Source: Bifidobacterium breve (GTDB lineage Bacteria > Bacteroidota > Bacteroidia > Chitinophagales > Chitinophagaceae). Taken from it: a stretch of 8,820 nt of DNA. A program made the translations under genes and the position numbers. Below the pieces are notes generated by a model. The model saw nothing but the letters and a program-made list of their open reading frames with translations, had not been told where the DNA came from and did not search any database. Below are positions 1 to 6,301 of this stretch, piece by piece. Position 1 is the stretch's first letter. Each line of letters starts with the position of its first letter. The DNA lies in the NCBI GenBank assembly GCA_943323935.2, contig CALPJR020000022.1:1-8820 (forward strand). Direction: 5' to 3'.

Positions 1-1896
1 AAATCGTACAAAATTAATATAGGCGTCTCCGCTATTCATTTTTCTTTTGTCTTTTCCAAAAGGCTCAGACATCACAGCAGCTAATACATCTGGCATGCCG
101 CCCTGTGGCCAGTCTTCCTTTCCTCTAACTAGTCTTTGAACATCTCCTAGTGTTAAGTCTGTTCGGCCATAATTGGTTTGTAAAAAATCGTAAATAATTT
201 GATACACTTTCACCGCTTCGGTCATGGTTAGCTTGTCGTTCTTACGACCTTCCATCACAACTGGTACATTATAATATGCCAAATTATAGATCAATGCCCC
301 CTTGCTTTCCGCCACTGCATTGTGGTCCCAGTTTTTTAAAGTGGTGATGATGGATGCTAATTGAGGATATTTATTTTCATCTACCATAAACATAGAATCA
401 GCAGTAAACCCATATGGAAACAAAATTGGATTTGGTAATTGACGATCAAACTTAATACGCTTAATGTCTTCGTAACTTATTTTATCTAATTTGTCAATTA
501 AGTCTTTAGCGCGTCTACTTCTGTTATCGTGATAAGTTTCATACCCATCATTCACATCAAAATCTTTTGGATTTAAATTGTCTGATTCGCTGCTTGCTAA
601 AAAAGGTGAGTGGTTCGCATTGAATAAGTAGCCACTTTTTGGATTCAGCATTTGCGGCAAGGCACTTAATGGTTTAAATTCATTCCATAAAGTAGCTTTC
701 GTATTTCCAGGAAGGGTACTACTCCAATGATAGCTTGTATCTTTATTTCGATAAGGCATTTTACCATTAGAGATGTAAAAAATCGTATCAGATTTGTCTG
801 CATATAGAATATTAAACATGGGCAAGTGGTTCTGTTCCAATGCCGCTTTAAAACTTGTAAAATTTGTTGCCTTGTTCATGGCATACCATTGTTGCAATGC
901 ACCCGCGTCCATTAATGCTGGTAAGCGCATTGAAAAGAATTCCCCTTTAGGCGTCGCCACAGTTGGACCATAGATAGACTGGTAGGCTGTTTTGTAAATT
1001 GGAAAAGGAATGCCTTTAATATTTAATTTAATTTTTCGCTTTTCTAATTTTAACCAATTGCCGTCCACCTTATATTCACCAGGATGCGACTTGTTGGTTT
1101 CTAATTGATAGATGTCTATTTTATCTTGAAAATTAACGGTGTGCGCCCAAGCTAAATTTGGCGTCACGCCATGAAAAATCATGGGCGCACCTGGAAACAA
1201 TCCGCCTAAAATATTCCAACCTTCTTCGCTTTGTAGATGTGCTTCATAAAATGCGGTTGGACCCTCGATAGGCTGATGTGCGTTGATCACCAACATCGTT
1301 TCGTCCGAAGTAGATTTCTTAGCATTAATCGCAAATGCATTACTGCCTTCTCCTGTGAAGCCTTCTAGTTTTGGAATGGTACCATTTAAAATTTTTGGCA
1401 AGGCCTTATCTACGCCACAAAAAATCGCTACCGAAAATGCAGCTGAGGCTAAATATTCTTCGATGGTAATGGGGAATACATGTTTGTTCAATACTTTATC
1501 TGGGTGCGCTTTTGCGTAAGCCTCTAATCCTAACAAATAGCCTTTTAGCAATTGTATAAACTTAGGATCAAATTGATTCATTTGTGCAATTGCAGTTGCT
1601 TTTGTATTTAATAAACCAAATACAAAATCAATCGGCGCTCCTTTTTTTCCTAAATGGGTTGCTACTTTTCCTTTTCCAGTTAAGATCAACATTTGCATGG
1701 TTGCAAAATCATCTTCTGCATGTGCCCAAGCAAGACCATAAGCTACTTCGGGATCGGTGGGTGCAAAAATATGTGGCACGCCAAAACTATCCCTGGCAAT
1801 ATTGATTTGCTCTGTGCGAATGATCGGCGGGTTCGAATACTGAGCAGCACTTGATAAGGTGCAAAATAGGCATGATAAAATCAATAAATAACGCAT
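1..1896 (-). CDS. Penicillin acylase family protein (S45 Ntn hydrolase; penicillin/AHL acylase-like), C-terminus cut by window edge
   Basis: The frame is open for 632 codons from the ATG at 1896 down to position 1 with no stop, so the C-terminus lies outside the window. Residues 1-19 (MRYLLILSCLFCTLSSAAQ) form a signal peptide with likely cleavage near AA|Q, which suggests a periplasmic or secreted enzyme. The S45 family pattern is clear: near the N-terminus RDSFGVPHIFA (about 35-45) and YGLAWAHAEDDF (53-64), then the autoprocessing site GEG|SNAFAI. Ser185 would be the N-terminal nucleophile of the beta chain. His207 lies at beta-23, the spacing known for the histidine of PvdQ-type acylases. 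An NANHSP motif (Asn426/Asn428, about beta-244) is a good candidate for the oxyanion-hole Asn. The family hydrolyses amide bonds of penicillins, N-acyl-homoserine lactones or other acylated amines after cleavage of the precursor into alpha and beta chains. The real substrate cannot be read from sequence. The last visible residues (GDAYINFVRF) match the late part of the fold, so perhaps 60-100 residues are missing. It is divergent from the receptor operon starting at 2058. Confidence 0.9.
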   Translation of the reverse strand, partial: MRYLLILSCLFCTLSSAAQYSNPPIIRTEQINIARDSFGVPHIFAPTDPEVAYGLAWAHAEDDFATMQMLILTGKGKVATHLGKKGAPIDFVFGLLNTKATAIAQMNQFDPKFIQLLKGYLLGLEAYAKAHPDKVLNKHVFPITIEEYLASAAFSVAIFCGVDKALPKILNGTIPKLEGFTGEGSNAFAINAKKSTSDETMLVINAHQPIEGPTAFYEAHLQSEEGWNILGGLFPGAPMIFHGVTPNLAWAHTVNFQDKIDIYQLETNKSHPGEYKVDGNWLKLEKRKIKLNIKGIPFPIYKTAYQSIYGPTVATPKGEFFSMRLPALMDAGALQQWYAMNKATNFTSFKAALEQNHLPMFNILYADKSDTIFYISNGKMPYRNKDTSYHWSSTLPGNTKATLWNEFKPLSALPQMLNPKSGYLFNANHSPFLASSESDNLNPKDFDVNDGYETYHDNRSRRAKDLIDKLDKISYEDIKRIKFDRQLPNPILFPYGFTADSMFMVDENKYPQLASIITTLKNWDHNAVAESKGALIYNLAYYNVPVVMEGRKNDKLTMTEAVKVYQIIYDFLQTNYGRTDLTLGDVQRLVRGKEDWPQGGMPDVLAAVMSEPFGKDKRKMNSGDAYINFVRF

Positions 1897-1937
1897 TGTA
1901 ATTAGATAAGGGGAGGAAAAATGAATAAAGAATGGAG

Positions 1938-1966
1938 TTTGAAAATTCAAAGTAATAAAATTTTTG
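1938..1966 (+). promoter_or_regulatory. Candidate Bacteroidota-type promoter for the receptor operon
   Basis: TTTG (1938-1941), a 17-nt spacer and AATTTTTG (1959-1966) match the Bacteroidota consensus TTTG / TAnnTTTG with one mismatch in the -7 box. The start site would be near 1972, giving a leader of about 85 nt that includes the palindrome at 1981-1999. A competing exact -7 match, TATTTTTG at 2040-2047, has no -33 partner at normal spacing and would give an almost leaderless mRNA. Neither can be preferred firmly. On the opposite strand TTACTTTG (1955-1948) is a one-mismatch -7 candidate for the acylase, also without a clear -33 box. Confidence 0.25.
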
Positions 1967-1980
1967 GAGTTAATTTAATA

Positions 1981-1999
1981 TTTTACTGCAGCGGTAAAA
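1981..1999. promoter_or_regulatory. Operator-like 19-bp near-palindrome in the divergent acylase/receptor intergenic region
   Basis: The sequence TTTTACTGCAGCGGTAAAA has 9-bp arms around a single central A. The right arm matches the reverse complement of the left at 8 of 9 positions, and the exception is a T/G pair. It lies 58 nt before the receptor ATG and 84 nt before the acylase ATG, where a shared regulator could bind. It could instead act as a hairpin in the receptor leader. No regulator gene is nearby in the window and I do not recognise the motif as belonging to a named family, so the role is inferred. Confidence 0.35.
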
Positions 2000-2057
2000 G
2001 AGGGTATTGAACGGTGGCTATTATTGAACTAAAAGAAAGTATTTTTGTTAATATAAT

Positions 2058-4379
2058 ATGAGTTCAATTAAAAAACATTTTATCTATCTTTTATGCACGA
2101 TTGTATGCGTTATGCAAGTCCAATTTAGTTTTGGACAGGATAAATTCGTTTTAAACGGAAATGTAAAAGACCAAGCAACCGGAGAGGCCATGATAAGGGC
2201 CGTAATCAGGATTGAAGAGCTACCAAGCCTCGGGGTGCTTTCCAATGAATATGGATTTTACGCCATTGCTTTACCTAAAGGGAAATATACGGTTGTTGTT
2301 TCGCAGCTAGGGTATGAAAAATACAAGGAACTGGTAAGACTAGATAGTAATTTAAATTTAACTATTTTATTGAGGTCTGCTAATACTTTGAAAGAAGTGG
2401 TGGTTGAAAGCGGAAGAAAAAATGACAACCTATTAAAACCCCAAATGGGCACAGAGACACTTAACTTAAATGCCATTAGCAAAGTGCCTGTTATTTTTGG
2501 AGAAAAAGACATTTTAAAAACACTTCAACTATTGCCTGGTGTAAAGTCAGCTGGCGAGGGCAATAGTGGCTTTTATGTTCGAGGTGGTGCTGCTGATCAA
2601 AATTTAATTTTATTAGACGAGGCGCCCGTGTACAACGCATCTCACTTACTTGGTTTTTTTAGCACTTTTAATAGTGATGCTATCAAAGATGCCACATTAA
2701 TTAAAGGCAATAGTCCTGCTCAGTATGGCGGTAGGCTGTCTTCTGTATTAGATGTAAAAATGAAAGAAGGCAATAACCAAGACTTTAATGTGAATGGAGG
2801 CCTTGGATTGATTAGCAGTCGACTTAGCATTGAAGGCCCGCTTCAAAAAGAAAAGTCTTCCTTTATCCTGTCTGGAAGAAGAACCTATGCAGATATTTTT
2901 CTACGTACCTCTGATGAATTTAAAGACAATATTTTGTATTTCTACGACCTAAATATGAAAGCGAATTACAAGATTGACGAAAAAAATAAATTATATATTT
3001 CTGGTTATTTTGGAAGAGACGAATTAGGATTAGGAAATACATTTGGTATTGATTGGGGAAATAAAACGGGCACAATTAGATGGAATCGAATTGTGTCTAG
3101 CCGCTTATTTTTAAACACCTCTTTAATTTACAGTGACTATAATTATAATGTAAAGCTTAAAAACGGCTTGTCTAATTTTAATATCAACTCCAATATTAAA
3201 GACCTCAACCTAAAGCAGGATTATACTTTTTACCTCAACCCAAAAAACACATTGCGTTTTGGATTCAATAGTATTTTACATACTATTAGCCCAAGCACAT
3301 TTAGTGGGACCGTGATCAATAGTAATCCAAAGAACGGCAGAAATGGACTTGAAAACGCCCTCTATCTAAGTAACTACTATAAAGCAACAGACAACTTAAG
3401 TCTTGATTATGGAATGCGCCTTTCTGCTTATAGCTTAATGGGTGGCGATGCGTATAATATTTATGAAAATGATTTGCTTATAAATACAATACGATTAGAT
3501 AAGCAAAGTTTTGGCAAGACCTATATGAATCCTGAGCCAAGGATAACAGCCAACTACCGTGTCACAGACCAAACAAGTATCAAGGCGGGGTATGCAAGAA
3601 ATGTACAACACCTGCACCTGCTTAGTAATTCAACTGCTTCAAGTCCTTCTGATCAATGGATTGGAAATTCCTATAATATTAAACCTGAAATTGCAGATCA
3701 GCTGAGCGTAGGTTTTGTGCAAGGATGGAAAAATAATAGCTATGAACTAAGCACCGAATTATATTATAAAAATTTGCAGAATCAATTGGACTATAAAGAT
3801 GGAGCTGAAATATTTACTTTAGCCGATGTTGAAAGTGCGCTCTTGTTTGGTGTTGGACGCGCCTATGGTCTTGAATTATTATGGAAGAAGAAAGAGGGGA
3901 TGCTAACAGGATGGGTAAGTTATACCTTATCAAAAACAGAAAGAAAAATTACTGGTATCAACCAAAACAATTGGTACAATGCAAGACAAGATAGGACCCA
4001 TGATATTGCTATTGTAGGTGTCTATACCCTTAATTCAAGATGGTCAATCTCCTCTGTTTTTGTATATAATACTGGAGATGCAGTTACTTTTCCAACAGGA
4101 AAATATTCCATTCAAGGACAGACATTATATCAATATGCATCGAGAAACGGAAATAGAATGCCCTCCAATCATAGAATGGACCTCAGTGTGACGTATGATA
4201 AGAAAAGAAAAAAACGCATTCAAGAATCTTGGAACTTTAGTTTATACAATGTGTATGGTAGAGAAAACGCGTTTCAAATTAATTTTCAAGACGATCCAAA
4301 AGATCTTAGTAGAACACAAATTATTCAAACCTCCTTATTTAGGTGGGTACCCAGTATAACATATCAATTCAAATTTTAA
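2058..4379 (+). CDS. TonB-dependent receptor with carboxypeptidase-regulatory-like N-terminal domain
   Basis: This is a 773-residue outer-membrane receptor predicted to import a ligand using TonB/ExbBD energy. Residues 1-26 are a signal peptide (basic IKKHF, hydrophobic core, FSFG|Q), which fixes the ATG start. Residues about 30-112 are a CarboxypepD_reg-like beta-sandwich (LNGNVKDQATGEAM, NEYGFYAI, LPKGKYTVVVSQLGYE). Residues about 125-235 are the plug, with LKTLQLLPGVKS, YVRGGAADQNLILLDEAPVY, and LIKGNSPAQYGGRLSSVLDV. The remainder is the 22-strand barrel, ending in the aromatic C-terminal residue (YQFKF) expected for barrel insertion. At 773 residues it is much shorter than SusC-type receptors (about 1000), and no SusD-like gene follows; the next gene encodes a DUF4249 lipoprotein overlapping the stop by one base. 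The ligand is unknown: no siderophore, vitamin or glycan genes are near. No frameshift or truncation is seen. Confidence 0.95.
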   Translation: MSSIKKHFIYLLCTIVCVMQVQFSFGQDKFVLNGNVKDQATGEAMIRAVIRIEELPSLGVLSNEYGFYAIALPKGKYTVVVSQLGYEKYKELVRLDSNLNLTILLRSANTLKEVVVESGRKNDNLLKPQMGTETLNLNAISKVPVIFGEKDILKTLQLLPGVKSAGEGNSGFYVRGGAADQNLILLDEAPVYNASHLLGFFSTFNSDAIKDATLIKGNSPAQYGGRLSSVLDVKMKEGNNQDFNVNGGLGLISSRLSIEGPLQKEKSSFILSGRRTYADIFLRTSDEFKDNILYFYDLNMKANYKIDEKNKLYISGYFGRDELGLGNTFGIDWGNKTGTIRWNRIVSSRLFLNTSLIYSDYNYNVKLKNGLSNFNINSNIKDLNLKQDYTFYLNPKNTLRFGFNSILHTISPSTFSGTVINSNPKNGRNGLENALYLSNYYKATDNLSLDYGMRLSAYSLMGGDAYNIYENDLLINTIRLDKQSFGKTYMNPEPRITANYRVTDQTSIKAGYARNVQHLHLLSNSTASSPSDQWIGNSYNIKPEIADQLSVGFVQGWKNNSYELSTELYYKNLQNQLDYKDGAEIFTLADVESALLFGVGRAYGLELLWKKKEGMLTGWVSYTLSKTERKITGINQNNWYNARQDRTHDIAIVGVYTLNSRWSISSVFVYNTGDAVTFPTGKYSIQGQTLYQYASRNGNRMPSNHRMDLSVTYDKKRKKRIQESWNFSLYNVYGRENAFQINFQDDPKDLSRTQIIQTSLFRWVPSITYQFKF

Positions 4380-5176
4380 TGATGCTTAAAAAATATTTTA
4401 GTACAATTTTAATAGGGATTTTTTTATTGGGTTGTGAAAAAGAAATTCAGCTTCCCTTAGATCCCAATCAGTCTTTACTTGTCATTGATGGGAGTATCAC
4501 AGACGAGGCTGGACCTTATTATATAAAACTCAGCAAGTCAACTGGTATATCAGAGGCCTCTAATTTTTTTGCAGTGACTGGTGCCCTTGTCATTGTTAAA
4601 GACAATCTTGGAATAATTGATACTTTAAAACATGAAAAAGGAGGGAGTTATAAAACAAGTAAATTAAAAGGTAGCTATGGGAACACTTATTATTTAGAAG
4701 TACAAGTTGCAGACAAAAAGTACACGGCAAATGCTACCATGCCACAAAAAGTTGCCTTAGATAGTTTAAGGATCAATCCCATCCCATTCAATAATGAAAT
4801 TAGATATAATGTCATCCCGGTTTATGCCGACCCAATCCAGTTAGGTAATAGCTATCGTTTTATTCAAAAAATCAACGATACACTAGATCAAACCTTTCAT
4901 GTTTTTAATGATAATTTAAATAATGGAAAAGTGAATCAACGACCATTAAGAGGGGGGTCAGATTCTTTAGAAGTAAAATTAAAAGATATTGTTGCTGTAG
5001 AAATGCAATGTATCACAAGGCCTGTTTATTTATATTTCTATACCCTGTATCAGCAATCGGGCGCTGGACCGGGTGGTGGAACCACTCCTTCTAATCCACC
5101 CTCCAATATCATTGGTGGCGCCCTAGGAATTTTTTCGGCGCATACGGTTCAAAGAAAACAAATACAGATTAAATAA
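4379..5176 (+). CDS. DUF4249-type surface/periplasmic lipoprotein, partner of the TonB-dependent receptor
   Basis: The protein is 265 residues from the ATG at 4379, or 264 from the adjacent ATG at 4382. An upstream in-frame ATG at 4343 would overlap the receptor by 37 nt and put 12 polar residues before the signal sequence, so it is rejected. The start at 4379 shares its A with the receptor's TAA (TAATG), indicating translational coupling. The signal ends in a lipobox, LLGC, with Cys19 as the lipidated residue; the following acidic EKE resembles the charged stretch linked to surface export of Bacteroidota lipoproteins. The body matches the DUF4249 pattern: LLVIDGSITDEAGPYYIKLSKS (split here as LLVIDGSITDE then AGPYYIKLSKS), a middle GNTYYLEVQVADKKYTANATMP, and near the C-terminus SNIIGGALGIFSAHT. 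The first half looks like an Ig/transthyretin-like beta-sandwich. The family has no established biochemical function, but it regularly sits beside TonB receptors of this size, so a role in ligand capture like SusD is reasonable inference. It is at the short end of the family. Confidence 0.85.
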   Translation: MMLKKYFSTILIGIFLLGCEKEIQLPLDPNQSLLVIDGSITDEAGPYYIKLSKSTGISEASNFFAVTGALVIVKDNLGIIDTLKHEKGGSYKTSKLKGSYGNTYYLEVQVADKKYTANATMPQKVALDSLRINPIPFNNEIRYNVIPVYADPIQLGNSYRFIQKINDTLDQTFHVFNDNLNNGKVNQRPLRGGSDSLEVKLKDIVAVEMQCITRPVYLYFYTLYQQSGAGPGGGTTPSNPPSNIIGGALGIFSAHTVQRKQIQIK

Positions 5177-5185
5177 AGATTGCAT

Positions 5186-5214
5186 AAAAAAGCCCCCAAC
5201 TTTCGTTGAGGGCT
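5186..5214 (-). terminator. Intrinsic terminator of tRNA-Phe
   Basis: Read on the minus strand, arm AGCCCTCAAC (5214-5205), a GAAA tetraloop and arm GTTGGGGGCT (5200-5191) form a 10-bp stem with one T/G wobble, followed at once by six T. It begins 12 nt after the tRNA 3' end. On the plus strand the wobble becomes a C/A mismatch and no T-run follows, so it should not serve the DUF4249 gene, whose stop is only 10 nt away. Confidence 0.92.
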
Positions 5215-5226
5215 GATAAATGATTG

Positions 5227-5299
5227 TGGCACCACCCGGGCTCGAACCGGGGACACAAGGATTTTCAGTCCTTTGCTCTACCAACTGAGCTACAGCGCC
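5227..5299 (-). tRNA. tRNA-Phe (anticodon GAA)
   Basis: The 73-nt gene folds cleanly: acceptor arm GGCGCTG with TGGTGCC (three G/T wobbles), D-arm GCTC-AGTTGGTA-GAGC, anticodon stem AAGGA/TCCTT with loop CTGAAAA, five-base variable region, T-arm CCCGG-TTCGAGC-CCGGG and discriminator A. The anticodon GAA lies at 5266-5264, reading Phe codons UUU and UUC. The terminal CCA is not encoded (the genome reads CAA after the discriminator), so it must be added by a nucleotidyltransferase. It appears to be a single-gene transcript with its own promoter (5343-5374) and terminator (5186-5214). Confidence 0.97.
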
Positions 5300-5342
5300 A
5301 TCGGATTTACATCCATCCAAACAAATTGCTTTGTTCGGGGAG

Positions 5343-5374
5343 CAAATATAAGCAGACCCACCTTAAATAGCAAA
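5343..5374 (-). promoter_or_regulatory. Bacteroidota-type promoter of tRNA-Phe
   Basis: On the minus strand TTTG (5374-5371), a 20-nt spacer and TATATTTG (5350-5343) match the consensus TTTG / TAnnTTTG exactly in both boxes. Transcription should start near 5337, leaving a 5' leader of roughly 38 nt for RNase P to remove. That leader contains a small perfect inverted repeat, AACAAA/TTTGTT at 5320-5335, with loop TTGC. Confidence 0.75.
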
Positions 5375-5418
5375 AAATAAGGCTTCTTTATTGAAAATCA
5401 GTGGAAAACAGGAAGCCT
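5372..5418 (-). terminator. Probable terminator of the asnS-EamA transcript
   Basis: On the minus strand AGGCTTC (5418-5412) pairs perfectly with GAAGCCT (5386-5380), with a 25-nt loop, and is followed by the T-rich tract TATTTTTT. The first arm begins inside the stop codon of the EamA gene. The large loop makes it weaker than the tRNA terminator. The end of its T-tract runs into the TTTG -33 box of the tRNA-Phe promoter. Confidence 0.55.
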
Positions 5419-6301
5419 AGGCAGCCAGCGCTACCACAAAAAAACTTGCAATAATTAAAGCCAATCCTATCCACTGTTTAATGCTTAATCGCTCTTGATA
5501 AATAAAATAACCAATCAGAACAGAGATAATTTGACTACCGATAATTAAGATATTAATCACTACCACGGGCAGATAACCATAGCTCATATTAATAGCTAGG
5601 CCTCCTATCACAAGCAAGGCGCCTAAAATTAAGTAGGCCCTGATATGAATCAATTTTAAATAGGTTGTTAACTGATTGAGCAGTCCATCTTTTATAACTA
5701 AGACTAAACCAAATAACATGGCCACAGATTCAATGATCAAACTAAAACCAAGCGGACCCCACCATGCAATCGGAAATTTATACAATGCAAAAGAACTACC
5801 CCAGAAAAAACTGGATGCAATACCATATAAGATACCTTTTTCAAATGCTTTTGTATTTTGTATCTCTGCTCTTTTAAAATACAATAAGAATAAACCAACA
5901 GTGCTTAATATAAAAGCAATTAAATAATTATTATACCATACTTCGCCCATGATAAATACTGCTGTTATTATAGTAAATATTTTTAGCGAAGACACGGGCA
6001 CCACAACACTTATAGGCGCTTTCTGAATCCCTTGTAAAAAAAACACGAGTCCAAAAATATTAAATACACTGAGTGCAATAGATAAAATAAAATCCCTGTC
6101 CATTGCAATATCACGCACTACCCAGTATTTAAAAAAATCTGCTTGACGAAATCCAAAATATAAAATTGAAAAAATAATGGTTGCAAAAATGCCTCGATAA
6201 AACATACCAATTTGGTAAGGAATCGTCGCTGTTACTTTTTTCCAATAAGCATTACTTATTGCAAAACAGAGTGCACCAATTAAAACATAAATAATGCCCA
6301 T
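5417..6301 (-). CDS. EamA/DMT-superfamily transporter
   Basis: The product is a 294-residue, very hydrophobic inner-membrane protein with about ten predicted transmembrane helices arranged as two EamA repeats, the usual size and layout for the drug/metabolite transporter superfamily. Each repeat ends with the typical loop containing Glu before its last helix: MGEVWYNNYLIAFILSTVGL (118-137) and YQERLSIKQWIGLALI (268-283). The first helix carries ALCFAISNAYWKK, the usual start of the first repeat. Members export amino acids, nucleosides or other metabolites, and the substrate is not evident here. Its ATG shares a base with the asnS stop (TAATG), so it is almost certainly co-transcribed and translationally coupled with asnS. 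That association may mean a link to amino-acid balance or merely convenient expression. A probable terminator follows immediately. Confidence 0.88.
   Translation of the reverse strand: MGIIYVLIGALCFAISNAYWKKVTATIPYQIGMFYRGIFATIIFSILYFGFRQADFFKYWVVRDIAMDRDFILSIALSVFNIFGLVFFLQGIQKAPISVVVPVSSLKIFTIITAVFIMGEVWYNNYLIAFILSTVGLFLLYFKRAEIQNTKAFEKGILYGIASSFFWGSSFALYKFPIAWWGPLGFSLIIESVAMLFGLVLVIKDGLLNQLTTYLKLIHIRAYLILGALLVIGGLAINMSYGYLPVVVINILIIGSQIISVLIGYFIYQERLSIKQWIGLALIIASFFVVALAA

Noticed and set aside
1283..1805. Two plus-strand ORFs of 78 and 73 codons (1283-1519 and 1584-1805)
   Set aside because: They lie opposite the intact acylase reading frame, which carries the catalytic motifs, and they resemble no family.
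4343..4378. Upstream ATG for the DUF4249 protein at 4343
   Set aside because: It would place a polar 12-residue extension before the lipoprotein signal peptide and overlap the receptor by 37 nt; the TAATG start at 4379 fits better.
5123..5320. 65-residue minus-strand ORF containing AVAQLVEQRTENPCVPGSSP
   Set aside because: This is the well-known spurious translation of a tRNA gene (D-arm to T-arm); it lies over tRNA-Phe.
5320..5335. Perfect 6-bp inverted repeat AACAAA/TTTGTT in the tRNA-Phe leader
   Set aside because: AT-rich and short, no T-run follows on either strand, so not a terminator; a processing role cannot be supported.
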